Positions 35,145 to 45,657 of a DNA stretch of 55,473 nt are shown one piece after another; position 1 is the stretch's first letter, and each line of letters opens with the position of its first letter. The stretch is taken from contig JAICYS010000007.1 of the NCBI GenBank assembly GCA_025934105.1, forward strand, positions 1-55,473, in the 5' to 3' direction. Below the pieces are notes generated by a model that worked only from the letters and a program-made list of their open reading frames with translations, was not told the DNA's origin and did no database searches. The position numbers and the translations under genes were made by a program. The stretch is from Myxococcota bacterium (GTDB lineage: Bacteria > Myxococcota_A > Polyangia > Fen-1088).

Positions 35145-35963
35145 TCACCGCTCCCGGTGATAGAGGCGCAGCGCGATCGGGGCCGCCAGCAGGACGATCG
35201 CCGCCGCCTCCGCGAACACCCAGATCACGTCGCCCGTCACGGGACGCCCATGCATGAGCCCGCGCGAGGCGGTGGTCAGGTGGGTGACCGGGTTGTGCCG
35301 CACGATCGCGCGCAGCCAGCCCGGCATCGTCTCGAGCCCGACGAAGACGTTGCTCGCGAACGTCAGCGGCATCAGGAACGCGAAGCTGGCCGTCATCACC
35401 GACTCGGGCGTCTTGGCCTTCATGCCGACGATGATCCAGAGCCAGGACAGCGCGAACGCGAACACCAGGACCAGCCCGAACGCCAGCAGCACGCCCAGCG
35501 CCCCGCCGGCCGGACGAAAGCCCAAGATCACCCCCAAAACGATGATCAACGCCGCCGCGACGGAGTAGCGGAACAGGTCGCCCGCCAGCGCGCCCAGGAT
35601 CGGCGCCGGCTGCCAGATCGGCAGCGAGCGGAATCGATCGTAGAGGCCTTTCTGGATGTCGCTGTTGAGGCCCACCCCGGTATAGACGGTGATGAACACG
35701 ATCGTCTGCACCAGGATGCCCGGCAACAGGAACTGGATGTACGACCGAGGCGATCCGCCCAGCGCGCCGCCGAAGACATAGGTGAAGAGCAGCGTGAACA
35801 TGATCGGCGTGACCGTCACGTCGAACAGCTGGAAGGGCACGTGCTTGATCTTCAGCATCGCGCGCCAGGCCAGCGTGCCGGTGGCCGCCAGCGCCGAGAC
35901 CGGACTCGGGCGGCCCCGCATGACCAGCGCGTCGTTCGGGCCGCCCATCGGCTTGGTGCTCAT
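35145..35963 (-). CDS. ABC-2 type transporter permease (DrrB-like)
   Basis: A 272-residue membrane protein with six hydrophobic segments and the family block PLTFASNVFVGLETMPGWLRAIVRHNPVTHL near residues 190-220. A central region with GLNSDIQKGLYDRFRSLPI matches daunorubicin-resistance DrrB permeases. Its ATG overlaps the stop of the upstream ATPase gene (ATGA). Together they form an exporter, probably of a drug or lipid-like compound. Confidence 0.9.
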   Translation of the reverse strand: MSTKPMGGPNDALVMRGRPSPVSALAATGTLAWRAMLKIKHVPFQLFDVTVTPIMFTLLFTYVFGGALGGSPRSYIQFLLPGILVQTIVFITVYTGVGLNSDIQKGLYDRFRSLPIWQPAPILGALAGDLFRYSVAAALIIVLGVILGFRPAGGALGVLLAFGLVLVFAFALSWLWIIVGMKAKTPESVMTASFAFLMPLTFASNVFVGLETMPGWLRAIVRHNPVTHLTTASRGLMHGRPVTGDVIWVFAEAAAIVLLAAPIALRLYHRER

Positions 35964-36913
35964 GGCGCGCTCTCGTTCTGGGCCGGACGGCCGGTCAGCG
36001 CGAAGAAGACGTCGTCCAAGCTGGGCGCGCCGATCGAGAAGTCCAGGACCTGGATCTGAGCCCGCGCGAATCGACCCAGCAGCTCGGCGGCGGCGGCGGC
36101 GTCAGCCACCTTGATCGCGAAGGCCCCCGGATCCGACTCGGGCGCAGTGCCCCCGCCCTCCAGCGCCGCGACGATCGCCTGCGCTGCGCCGCGCTGGGCG
36201 GGGTTCGCCAGGTGGAAGTGCAGCGTGTTGGTGCCTACCGACGACTTGAGGTCGCGGCTGGTTCCCTCGGCGATCACGCGCCCGTGGTCGATGACGGCCA
36301 TCCGCTCGGCCAGCCGATCGGCCTCTTCCAAATACTGCGTCGTCAGCACCACGGTCGTGCCGTCGGAGGCGACGCGCCGGACCAGATCCCACACCTGGTT
36401 GCGGCTGCGCGGATCGAGCCCGGTGGTCGGCTCGTCCAGGAACAAGATCTCGGGCCTCGTCACCAGGCTGGCCGCGATGTCGATGCGGCGGCGCATCCCG
36501 CCCGAATAGGTCCGCACCTGATGGCCGGCGGCGTCCGACAGCTCGAAGGCGCCCAGCAGCTCCGACGCGCGCGCCTTGGCGTCGCGCCACGACAAGCCGA
36601 GCAAGCGGCTGACCAGCACCAGGTTCTCGTGGCCGGTCAGATCCTCGTCGACCGACGCGTACTGGCCCGTCAAGCTGACCTGGCGGCGGACCAGCGCGGC
36701 GTCGGCGACCACGTCGTGGCCCAGCACCATCGCCCGCCCCCGGGTCGGCTTGACCAGCGTCGAGAGCACGCGGATGGTGGTGGTCTTCCCGGCGCCGTTC
36801 GGACCGAGGAGGCCGTAGATCGATCGGCCGCGGATGGCCAGATCGACGCCATCCAGCGCGCGGGTGTCGCCGAAGGTCTTGACCAGGCCGGCGGTTTCGA
36901 TGGCGGGCGTCAT
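35960..36913 (-). CDS. ABC transporter ATP-binding protein (DrrA-like)
   Basis: A 317-residue ATPase: Walker A GPNGAGKTT near residue 38, signature TYSGGMRRR, Walker B EILFLDEPTTGLDPRSR and switch His region LTTQYLEEADRLAERM. The C-terminal 90 residues form the extra domain of DrrA-type proteins. It is the first gene of the two-gene exporter operon. Confidence 0.93.
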   Translation of the reverse strand: MTPAIETAGLVKTFGDTRALDGVDLAIRGRSIYGLLGPNGAGKTTTIRVLSTLVKPTRGRAMVLGHDVVADAALVRRQVSLTGQYASVDEDLTGHENLVLVSRLLGLSWRDAKARASELLGAFELSDAAGHQVRTYSGGMRRRIDIAASLVTRPEILFLDEPTTGLDPRSRNQVWDLVRRVASDGTTVVLTTQYLEEADRLAERMAVIDHGRVIAEGTSRDLKSSVGTNTLHFHLANPAQRGAAQAIVAALEGGGTAPESDPGAFAIKVADAAAAAELLGRFARAQIQVLDFSIGAPSLDDVFFALTGRPAQNESAP

Positions 36914-36995
36914 CGGACGCGCAGCAGCTTACGCGAAGGGGGTGGGCCGTGCGACCGTCATGCGGCGGGCGGCCGCGGCAAGACGCCCAGTCGCC

Positions 36996-37394
36996 ATGCC
37001 CGTTCTCCTCACTGACCTGCCGGCCAGTCGCGCCGCCTTCGTCGAATGGAACGTCGTCATGTACACCTACACGGGCAGCACCAGCCCGCCGCCCGACCTG
37101 ACCTGGATTTGCCGCCGCGCCGAACGGACCTGGGACCACGGCTGGGACAGCCAGAGCTTTCTCCGGCAGCTGCTGGCGGTCATTTCAGCCACCGATCGCG
37201 CTCCGCTGCTGTCCAAGCTGGCGGCGCCGGTGACCGTCGTTCAGGGGGAAGCCGACCCGGTCTTTTCGGTCACCGCCGCCCAGCAGGTCGCGTCCGCGAT
37301 CCCGGGGGCGCGGCTGCAGATCATCCCGGGCATGGGACACGATGTCTCGCCCCCGTTCTGGGACGTCATCTTCGAGGCCACCGCGCGCGCGTGA
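36996..37394 (+). pseudogene. N-terminally truncated alpha/beta hydrolase
   Basis: The 132-residue frame corresponds only to the C-terminal part of an alpha/beta hydrolase of the aclacinomycin-methylesterase/RdmC type. It has RQLLAVISATDR, then VTVVQGEADPVFS with the acid Asp, and IIPGMGHDVSPPFW with the catalytic His. The lid and the nucleophile elbow G-x-S-x-G are absent, and upstream sequence up to the ABC ATPase gene (82 bp) does not supply them. I read it as a decayed hydrolase; an independent small protein is less likely. Confidence 0.65.
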
Positions 37395-37395
37395 G

Positions 37396-38430
37396 CTACT
37401 TTTCGCTGTCGAGCATGTCCATCTGCGCGGCGCCGTAGCGGGTGCCCGCCACCTGGCCGGCCGGGACGGCGGCCTCGAGCTGGGCGACCTCGTCGGGCGC
37501 GAGCGTCACGTCCAGCGCCGCCAGCGCGTCGGCGAGCTGCGCGCGCGTGCGCGAGCCCAGCGTCGGCACGATCGCGATCCCCTGCGCCGCCGCCCGCGCG
37601 CGGACCCAGGCGATGGCCAGGTGGGCGGGCTTGACGCCCTTGTCGGCCGCCAGGGCCGCCAGCCGCTGCGAGAGCGCCTCGTTCTTTTGCGCGTTCTCGC
37701 CGGTGAAGCGGGGGAGGTGGGCGCGAAAGTCACGCGCCCCCGTGGGGCGGCTGCCGGTCAGAAGGCCGCGCGACAGCACGCCATACGCGGTGGCCGCGAT
37801 TCCCAGCTCGCGCAGCGTCGGGAAGATCGCCGCCTCCGGCCCGCGGCTGATCAGCGAGTATTCGATCTGCAGGTCGCAGATCGGGTGGACGCGGGCGGCG
37901 CGCCGGATCGTCTCGGGCCCGACCTCCGACAGGCCGATGTAGCGGACGTAGCCGGCCTTGACCATGTCGGCGATGGCGCCGACGGTGTCCTCGATCGGAA
38001 CGGCGGGGTCCAGGCGGGCGGGCCGGTAGATGTCGACGTGGTCGACGCCCAGTCGCGACAGGCTGTGGGCCAGGAAATTCTTGGTGGCGGCCGGACGCGC
38101 GTCGTAGCCCAGCACCGCGCCGTCCGGGCCGCGCAGCGCGCCGAACTTCACGCTGACGACCGCCCGGTCGCGCCATCCGCCGGCCAGGGCCTTGCCGACC
38201 AGCAGCTCGTTCTTCCCCGTGGCATAGAAGTCGCCGGTGTCGATCAGGTTGACGCCGGCGTCGAGAGCGGCGCGAATGGTGGCGATTCCTTCCGCCTCGT
38301 CGGCGTCGCCGTAGAAGCTGCCCGCGCCCATCCCCATGCAGCCGAGGGCCAGCGGGAAGACGCGCGGGCCGCCCGTCCCCAGGGACAACGTTTGGTGTGT
38401 GGACGTCGAAGCGGTGGTGGAGTCGGCCAT
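37396..38430 (-). CDS. Aldo/keto reductase
   Basis: A 344-residue TIM-barrel oxidoreductase. Family features are GCMGMGAGSFYGDADE, the Asp and Tyr of the tetrad in NLIDTGDFYATGKNE, Lys in VVSVKFGA, IEYSLISRG and the NADPH-binding region VPTLGSRTRAQL. At the position of the tetrad His (usually YxQHRxDP) this protein has YRPARLDP, so the His is replaced. Several start codons are possible; I chose ATG 38430, preceded by a G-rich stretch. It ends one base from the hydrolase remnant, in convergent orientation. Confidence 0.85.
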   Translation of the reverse strand: MADSTTASTSTHQTLSLGTGGPRVFPLALGCMGMGAGSFYGDADEAEGIATIRAALDAGVNLIDTGDFYATGKNELLVGKALAGGWRDRAVVSVKFGALRGPDGAVLGYDARPAATKNFLAHSLSRLGVDHVDIYRPARLDPAVPIEDTVGAIADMVKAGYVRYIGLSEVGPETIRRAARVHPICDLQIEYSLISRGPEAAIFPTLRELGIAATAYGVLSRGLLTGSRPTGARDFRAHLPRFTGENAQKNEALSQRLAALAADKGVKPAHLAIAWVRARAAAQGIAIVPTLGSRTRAQLADALAALDVTLAPDEVAQLEAAVPAGQVAGTRYGAAQMDMLDSEK

Positions 38431-38601
38431 GGCCCCCATCGTGGTCATTCGAGTTCCAGTCATCCAGTGAATAAGATGCATGGCAGACATGCCTGGAATT
38501 TATGGGCGAGATCTGGAACCTGAACCTGCTGCGGGTGTTCGCGCGAGCGAAAAGGCGCGCTCTCGACCTCCGGCGGGCCGGCCAGATGCTACAACGGCGG
38601 G

Positions 38602-39828
38602 ATGAGCGACCCCCGCGATTCCAAGCCGCCCGAGGAGGACTTTGCCGCCATGCTGGCGGAATCGGAGCGAAACCAAGGCTCCGCCGGCCGGCGGCCGCGG
38701 CTGGCGCTCGGCGACCGCGTCAAGGGCCAGGTGGTCTCGATCGGCCAGGAAGTCACCGTCCTGGAGCTGGCGGGCGGCGGCGAGGGGACGCTGGACACCC
38801 TCGAGCTTCAGGACGAGGCGGGCAAGCTCACCGTCGCGGTGGGCGCCACCGTCGAGGCGCGGGTGGTCGGAATGGGAGACCGCCCGGGCTTCGTCTACCT
38901 GCGCCGCGGTCCGGCCACGGGCGGCGAGGGCCGCGCCGATCTGGCCACCGCCACCCAGACCGGCTTGCCCGTCGAGGGCCTGGTCACCGGCGTGAACAAG
39001 GGCGGCCTCGAGGTCGACCTGCACGGCGTGCGCGCCTTCTGCCCCGTCTCGCAGATCGAGCTGCGGCCGGTCGCCGACCCGTCGGTCTACGTCGGCCAGC
39101 GGCTGACGTTTCGGGTCACCCGCTACGAGGACGATCGCCGCGGGCCGAACGTCGTCCTGTCGCGGCGGGCGCTGCTGGAAGACGAGATGCAGGAACGGGC
39201 GGCCGAGACGCGCGGCAAGCTGGTGGTCGGGGCCGTGCTGTCGGGCGTGGTGGTCGCGCTCAAGGATTTTGGCGCCTTCATCGACGTCGGCGGCATCGAG
39301 GGCCTGCTGCCGGCGTCGGAGATCGGTTTTCAGCGCGGCACCCGCCCGTCCGACGTCCTCAGCATCGGCCAGCCGGTGACCGTTCAAGTCATGCGCATCG
39401 AGAAGCGCGACGACCCCCGCCGCCCCGAGCAGGTCTCGTTCTCGCTGAAGGCGCTCGAGCGCGATCCGTGGGCCGACGCGGCGGCCAGGCTGCCGGCCGG
39501 GACGATCGTGCGCGGGGCCGTGACCCGGGTCGAGCCGTTCGGCGCGTTCGTCGAGGTGGCGCCGGGCATCGAGGGCCTGCTGCACATCAGCGAGCTGGGC
39601 GCCGACCGCCACCTGCGCCACGCTCGCGACGCCGTCAAAGTCGGTGACTCGCTGGACGTGGCGGTTCTGGCGCTCGATTTGGACAAGCGGCGGATCTCGC
39701 TGGGCCTGGCGGCGCGTGAGGCGACCGTCGACCCCGAAGGGCGCGCCGCCGCCACCCGGGCCTCCGGCGCGGGTCAGGGGCTGGGGACGCTCGGCGACCT
39801 GCTGAAGGGCAAGCTTCCCGGCCGCTGA
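38602..39828 (+). CDS. Four-S1-domain RNA-binding protein (S1-like)
   Basis: A 408-residue protein with four S1-type OB folds: about residues 36-105 (DRVKGQVVSIG), 120-190 (EGLVTGVNKGGLEV), 205-290 (GAVLSGVVVALKDFGAFIDVGGIEGLLP) and 305-385 (RGAVTRVEPFGAFVEVAPGIEGLLHISEL). Domains 3 and 4 are the most canonical. It is shorter than ribosomal protein S1 (usually six domains) and resembles the additional S1-like proteins of Deltaproteobacteria. A GGCGGG lies just before the ATG. Role inferred: RNA binding in translation or RNA stability. Confidence 0.85.
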   Translation: MSDPRDSKPPEEDFAAMLAESERNQGSAGRRPRLALGDRVKGQVVSIGQEVTVLELAGGGEGTLDTLELQDEAGKLTVAVGATVEARVVGMGDRPGFVYLRRGPATGGEGRADLATATQTGLPVEGLVTGVNKGGLEVDLHGVRAFCPVSQIELRPVADPSVYVGQRLTFRVTRYEDDRRGPNVVLSRRALLEDEMQERAAETRGKLVVGAVLSGVVVALKDFGAFIDVGGIEGLLPASEIGFQRGTRPSDVLSIGQPVTVQVMRIEKRDDPRRPEQVSFSLKALERDPWADAAARLPAGTIVRGAVTRVEPFGAFVEVAPGIEGLLHISELGADRHLRHARDAVKVGDSLDVAVLALDLDKRRISLGLAAREATVDPEGRAAATRASGAGQGLGTLGDLLKGKLPGR

Positions 39829-39862
39829 CCTCGGCCGCCTCGGCGCGCCGGATCGTCGATGC

Positions 39863-40393
39863 TCACCGACCGGCCGGCGGTGGCGTCGGGTCGAGCGCCA
39901 CCCAGAGGATGCCCAGCCGGCCCCGGCGAAGGGCCGCGGGGACGCCGCCGCGGCCATCGCCGGTGCGCGCCGCCTGCCAAGCGCGTCGAGAACAGGTGAA
40001 GGTCACGCCGGCGAGGTCGGGAGCGATTGCACGCAGCCGCGTCAAGGCGCGGAGCCGCGCGCCGGCGTCTTCCAGAAGGACGGTCCTGGGCGACGAGTGG
40101 TCTGCCGCCGAGTTGACCAGGGCGAGCGCCAGCGGCCCGGCGTAGTAGCCGGCCAGGAGGGCCCAGGCGATCAAAAACCAGCCGGCCCGCGCGCCGCCGG
40201 GGACCCGCCACCCGAACAGCCACAGCCCGAGCGCCGCGTAGACCACCGCGGCCCCGCCGACCGCAATCCAACGCCGCCAGCTGTCCTGCAAGATCAGCCG
40301 ATCGCTGACCACGTGCCAGGCGACGGCGGAGGCGACGGGCAACAGCAGCCAGAGGATCGTGGCCCCAGCCCATGTCAGGCTTCGGTTAGGCAC
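39863..40393 (-). CDS. Membrane protein at the end of the DUF2169 operon
   Basis: A 176-residue product with three hydrophobic segments (about residues 10-28, 42-60 and 70-92) and a soluble C-terminal part of about 80 residues with DHSSPRTVLLEDAGARLRAL. It starts at a GTG that overlaps the stop codon of the second DUF2169 gene, so it belongs to the operon. The family is unknown. Small membrane proteins in T6SS accessory operons are sometimes immunity proteins, which would be an inference here. Confidence 0.55.
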   Translation of the reverse strand: MPNRSLTWAGATILWLLLPVASAVAWHVVSDRLILQDSWRRWIAVGGAAVVYAALGLWLFGWRVPGGARAGWFLIAWALLAGYYAGPLALALVNSAADHSSPRTVLLEDAGARLRALTRLRAIAPDLAGVTFTCSRRAWQAARTGDGRGGVPAALRRGRLGILWVALDPTPPPAGR

Positions 40394-41561
40394 GCCACTC
40401 GACCCCGTGCTTGATGTGGGCGGTTTTGCCCGGACCGATCGGGGTGGGCTCCTGATGCTCCGCCACCCAGACCAGGCAGACCCGATCGTGCTCTGGTTCG
40501 AGCAAGAGCGTACGGATGGCCGGCCGCAGGGACACCGGCTGTGCGCCCGGCATCTGCAAGGCAAACACGGGCAGGTCGCCGGGCAGTCGAAAACGCCAGG
40601 CGGTCTCGCGCGGGTGGCAGTTCTGCACCTCGAGGTCGGTCCCCGGACCGACCTCGGCGGCCCGCATGCCCACCGCCGACTGCTGCGCGGCCGCCAGATC
40701 CAGCCGTTCGGCCATCGGCATCACGGGCGCGATCGATCTGGTCTGCAGCACGCCCAGCTTGACCTCGACGAAGCGATCCGGCGGGCAGGCGGTGGGATCG
40801 TAGGCGGGCGGAACGCCGAGCATGGCCGACCGCGGGAAGGACCCGTAGGACAGCCAGCCCAGCCCCGCCGGCAACGGAGCATCCGGCCAGCGGCCGGGTT
40901 CGCGCACGGCCAGTCGCTCTGGCTCGAGCAGACGGAAGGGGTCCTCGAGGTTGGGAAGCGCGCAGGCCTCCAGGCCTTGGTCGCTCGTCTCGAGCAGATA
41001 GCCCTTGCCGGCGCGATTGCGCGGATAGGCGAAGCGGCCGAAACACGCGTTGTAGGGTTGGCGCAGCTCCTCTTTCAGGCCCTTGAGGGGATCGCCGTGC
41101 TTGGCCAGCGCCACGCGATCCACCCCGCCGTAGGCGGACGCCCAGCCCAGATCGACTTCGTCGACCGGGTCGGGCTCGGAGAACCGCACCTGGCCGGCCG
41201 CGGTCCGCGCGCACCGGCGATCGCCGAACACCATCAGCCGGCGATCCAGGGTGCCGGCCCGGATCCGGATCTCGAAGCTGCGCGATTGAGCCCGCGGCGC
41301 CCGCGCCTTGCCCACCAGCACGACGTCGGTCATCCGCCGGTTGAGCGCGACGTCCATGTCGTGGAGCAGCGTCGCCCGATCGTCGTCGTAGGTCGGCGCC
41401 TCGACCAGGGCCACCTGTTCATCGGCGGGGACGCACCGGCCGTGCCGGATCAGATACGTCCGTTTTCCGACGACGCCGATCTGAGAGCCGCCCGCCGGAT
41501 GGTCCGTGACGTTGACCGCCGTCACCCGACGCGACGGCGCTGGTCCCGCCGCCGCCGTCAT
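40386..41561 (-). CDS. DUF2169 family T6SS accessory protein (copy 2)
   Basis: A 391-residue protein with the DUF2169 pattern: an N-terminal strand region with YLIRHGRCVPADEQVAL, the middle motifs VFGDRRC and DLGWASAYGG, then NRAGKGYL, GLGWLSYGSFPRSAMLG and FRLPGDLPVFALQMPG. The spacing matches DUF2169 proteins accompanying PAAR-like and beta-helix genes in Proteobacteria. They are thought to assist loading of effectors on the T6SS spike. The ATG overlaps the stop of the PAAR-like gene. Confidence 0.8.
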   Translation of the reverse strand: MTAAAGPAPSRRVTAVNVTDHPAGGSQIGVVGKRTYLIRHGRCVPADEQVALVEAPTYDDDRATLLHDMDVALNRRMTDVVLVGKARAPRAQSRSFEIRIRAGTLDRRLMVFGDRRCARTAAGQVRFSEPDPVDEVDLGWASAYGGVDRVALAKHGDPLKGLKEELRQPYNACFGRFAYPRNRAGKGYLLETSDQGLEACALPNLEDPFRLLEPERLAVREPGRWPDAPLPAGLGWLSYGSFPRSAMLGVPPAYDPTACPPDRFVEVKLGVLQTRSIAPVMPMAERLDLAAAQQSAVGMRAAEVGPGTDLEVQNCHPRETAWRFRLPGDLPVFALQMPGAQPVSLRPAIRTLLLEPEHDRVCLVWVAEHQEPTPIGPGKTAHIKHGVEWRA

Positions 41562-42394
41562 CGGACGGGCCCCGGCAGCGGCGTGGCCGGCGTCGCGGGG
41601 GGCGGCGGCGGGGGCGGCGAGATCCAGTCGTTGACGGCGTCGTTCAGCTTGCCGCCGTAGACATTCCCGGGCGCCCACGGGAACGAGTAGCCGAGCGGGC
41701 TGCCGACCATCCAGCCGACGACCAGGTTGGCGGCGCCGCTCAGATATTGGGACGCGATCGGGAACGCGACCGACGCCAGGCCGGCCATCAACATGACTTC
41801 GATGCCGCCGGCCACCTCGGCCAAGACACCCGTCACCAGCGCCCCCGCGCCCTTGAGGATCCCGCCGGCGATCTTCGACGACAGCCAGGTCACGGCGACG
41901 TCCCCGATCATGGCCGCGAAGCCGGCCAGGCAGTCGGCCAGCGAGAACCCACCGTACACCGTGTTGAACGACGCGACGCAGGTGCTGGTCGGCATGGGGC
42001 AGGGCTCGTTGCAGTCGAGCTGCAAATTCAGCCCCGCCCCCGGAATCAGCGCCACCGCCATCCGCAGCGCGGATCCGCCCACGTCGACGGAGATGGTCGA
42101 GCACCCGAATTCGGCCTTGTTGCCGGCGCCCAGCCAGACCAGCGGCAGCAGCGCGTTCATCGCGAAGTGATACGGGCCCATGCCGATGTCGTGTTGCCGG
42201 CCGAGCGCGTGTCCCCAGCCCGCCTTGACGGTGGTGGACGCCTTCCCCGTGTCTGGACCGGCCCACCCGATGCAGTACGCCACCACGTGTGGCGCCGGCA
42301 GCGGCCCGGCCGGCGGCGGTGGCGGAATTTGCTTGTGGAGGTCGCAGCCGGCCACCAGCTGAAATGAATTGAGCGCGTTGCACGCGACCGGCAT
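41558..42394 (-). CDS. PAAR-like/spike-associated protein (probable)
   Basis: A 278-residue product with a Cys-containing N terminus (MPVACNALNSFQLVAGCDLHKQ), a Pro-rich segment, then Gly-rich and hydrophobic stretches and paired Cys in DCNEPCPMPTSTC. The ending contains a PPPPPPP run and GPVR. The hydrophobic region (about residues 150-230) could be two to three membrane-like helices. I call it PAAR-like because of its position between two DUF2169 genes and the Cys/Gly/Pro-rich sequence, not because of a clear PAAR motif; a DUF4150-type domain is a possibility. A TGATG overlap joins it to the upstream gene. Confidence 0.45.
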   Translation of the reverse strand: MPVACNALNSFQLVAGCDLHKQIPPPPPAGPLPAPHVVAYCIGWAGPDTGKASTTVKAGWGHALGRQHDIGMGPYHFAMNALLPLVWLGAGNKAEFGCSTISVDVGGSALRMAVALIPGAGLNLQLDCNEPCPMPTSTCVASFNTVYGGFSLADCLAGFAAMIGDVAVTWLSSKIAGGILKGAGALVTGVLAEVAGGIEVMLMAGLASVAFPIASQYLSGAANLVVGWMVGSPLGYSFPWAPGNVYGGKLNDAVNDWISPPPPPPPATPATPLPGPVR

Positions 42395-43386
42395 CACAGA
42401 CCTCCCGAGGGGCCCGTCCAGCGCAGCCGCACGTTTCGGCGCTGGCGACGTTGGTAGGGGTAGCTGAAATGAAACCGGCGCGTCAGCGTGATGCGCTGGC
42501 TGTCCGCCCAGACGAAGATCCCGTCGACGGGCGCGCCGCGCGCCTCGAATCGAGCGTCGTTCAGCGCCACCTCCGCGGTCAACTGCAGCGGCGGCACCGG
42601 GAACACCATCTCGCCGCCGCGCAGGCCGCGAATCCTGACCTCCGCTTCCGGCTCGACCGCCGGCAGGATGAGGGCCGGGTGCGCGTTGTTGTTCAAGCGG
42701 GCCTTCACCCGGCCGATGGTGCCGGGCTGCGGCTCTGCGGGAGGTTCGACCCCCTCCCGGGCGCGAATGCCCCACATGCACGGGTAGGGCGCCCAGCCCG
42801 CCGGGCTCGGCCGATCGGTCCATTGCCGCACCGGCGGGTCCGCCGGCGATTCGATGTTGGCCAGCGGCTGGTCCTCGGCCTTTTCCGGCGAGAGGTAGTA
42901 GCCGCGCCCCACCGGATTATCGGGATGGACGACCGTTTCATAGTCGTGCTCGGTCGTGCCGCCGTAGGCGCGGCTGTACGCGATCGGCATCTCCTGGAAC
43001 GGCAGCGGGGCGGAAGGCACCAGCTGCCGCCCCGCGCGGATCCATCGCCGGTCCCCGAACAGCAGGAGCCCGCAGCGGTGGGTTCCGACCGCGACTTCGA
43101 TCGGCGCCTGACGGACGGGGCGGTCCATTCGAGCCGTCCCCAGCACGCAGATGTCGACGCCCTCCTTTCGCATGAAGCAATCCGTGTGAAACACGCCGTA
43201 GGGCGTTTCCAGCTTATCGTCGATGATTGGCAGTTGTTGCGGCGCCGGTGTCCAGCGGCCGCCCTGGTTCCGCTCGAAGGTCGCTTTGACGATGAGCGCC
43301 GACACCACGTCCGCCTCTTCAGAAGGACGGTGCCCGAGGACGCGCGCCGCGTACGGCGTCTCGTTCAGGAGGTCCACCGCCGTCAC
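42394..43386 (-). CDS. DUF2169 family T6SS accessory protein (copy 1)
   Basis: A 330-residue protein with the DUF2169 layout: ALIVKATFERNQGGRW near the N terminus, LLLFGDRRWIRAG, MPIAYSRAYGGT, NPVGRGYYLSP and WAPYPCMWGIRAREGV. It starts at a GTG overlapping the stop of the beta-helix gene (GTGA); the longer frame would read through that gene. It is a paralogue of the gene two positions downstream but shows only family-level similarity, so the duplication is old. Confidence 0.8.
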   Translation of the reverse strand: MTAVDLLNETPYAARVLGHRPSEEADVVSALIVKATFERNQGGRWTPAPQQLPIIDDKLETPYGVFHTDCFMRKEGVDICVLGTARMDRPVRQAPIEVAVGTHRCGLLLFGDRRWIRAGRQLVPSAPLPFQEMPIAYSRAYGGTTEHDYETVVHPDNPVGRGYYLSPEKAEDQPLANIESPADPPVRQWTDRPSPAGWAPYPCMWGIRAREGVEPPAEPQPGTIGRVKARLNNNAHPALILPAVEPEAEVRIRGLRGGEMVFPVPPLQLTAEVALNDARFEARGAPVDGIFVWADSQRITLTRRFHFSYPYQRRQRRNVRLRWTGPSGGL

Positions 43387-43928
43387 GCCCCGGAGCCCGG
43401 CAGATCCAGATCCCCGTCCGCGTCCCGGCGCGGCAAGAGAGCCGCCGGTGGCGCCGGCTGCGGCAGCCAATCGGGCAGCGCGGCGTCTTCGTCGCAGTTG
43501 AGCAGGACCTGCTCGCCGTGCACGCGCACGTCGTCGTTGGCCCGAATCTGCACGTCCGCATCCCTGGCCGTGATCGCCACCTCCGCCGCCTCGGCGACGA
43601 GCGCCCCCGAAGCCTGCTGCTCGATGCGGCGGCCTCGCAGCTCGATCCGATCGGAGGCCTCGACGGTGAAGGTCTCGCAGCGGGCCGCGATCGTGGTGGC
43701 GGCGTTCAGCTCCAACGCCGCCGCGGTCAAGCGCACCACCGGCCCGTCCGCCGTCATCGCGATCTCGACCGCCAGCCCGGCTTGCCGGGGATGGTCGACC
43801 CGCAGGACCGCGCCGCCCTCCCGCCGCTCCAGCCAGGCGCGCCAGCCCTGGTCCAGCGCCACGCTGCCGGGCGCGGCATCCCCGCTCTCGCGGCCGGGCA
43901 CGGCTGGCGGCGACCGGTCGGCACCCAT
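43383..43928 (-). CDS. Beta-helix protein of DUF3540/VgrG-tail type
   Basis: A 181-residue product. Residues 70-160 are a run of short beta-strands with regular spacing of about eight residues (VRLTAAALELNA, FTVEASDRIELRG, VAITARDADVQIRAND), the pattern of VgrG C-terminal needles and DUF3540 proteins. It would form a trimeric beta-helix serving as spike or adaptor. It is the first gene of the five-gene operon; the ATG at 43928 is used because earlier codons lie in a weak region. Confidence 0.6.
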   Translation of the reverse strand: MGADRSPPAVPGRESGDAAPGSVALDQGWRAWLERREGGAVLRVDHPRQAGLAVEIAMTADGPVVRLTAAALELNAATTIAARCETFTVEASDRIELRGRRIEQQASGALVAEAAEVAITARDADVQIRANDDVRVHGEQVLLNCDEDAALPDWLPQPAPPAALLPRRDADGDLDLPGSGA

Positions 43929-44064
43929 GCCCGGACTATGAGAGGCCGCGCCGAGGGCTGTCAATCGATCACCCACCCGGGCCAAACGTCCAACCGGACC
44001 CGATATTCCCGGCCGGCGCGACGCCCCGCCGGTTTCGCGACGGGGAGACCCTCGCCACCGGCCG

Positions 44065-45654
<1,590 letters not shown>

Positions 45655-45657
45655 GCA

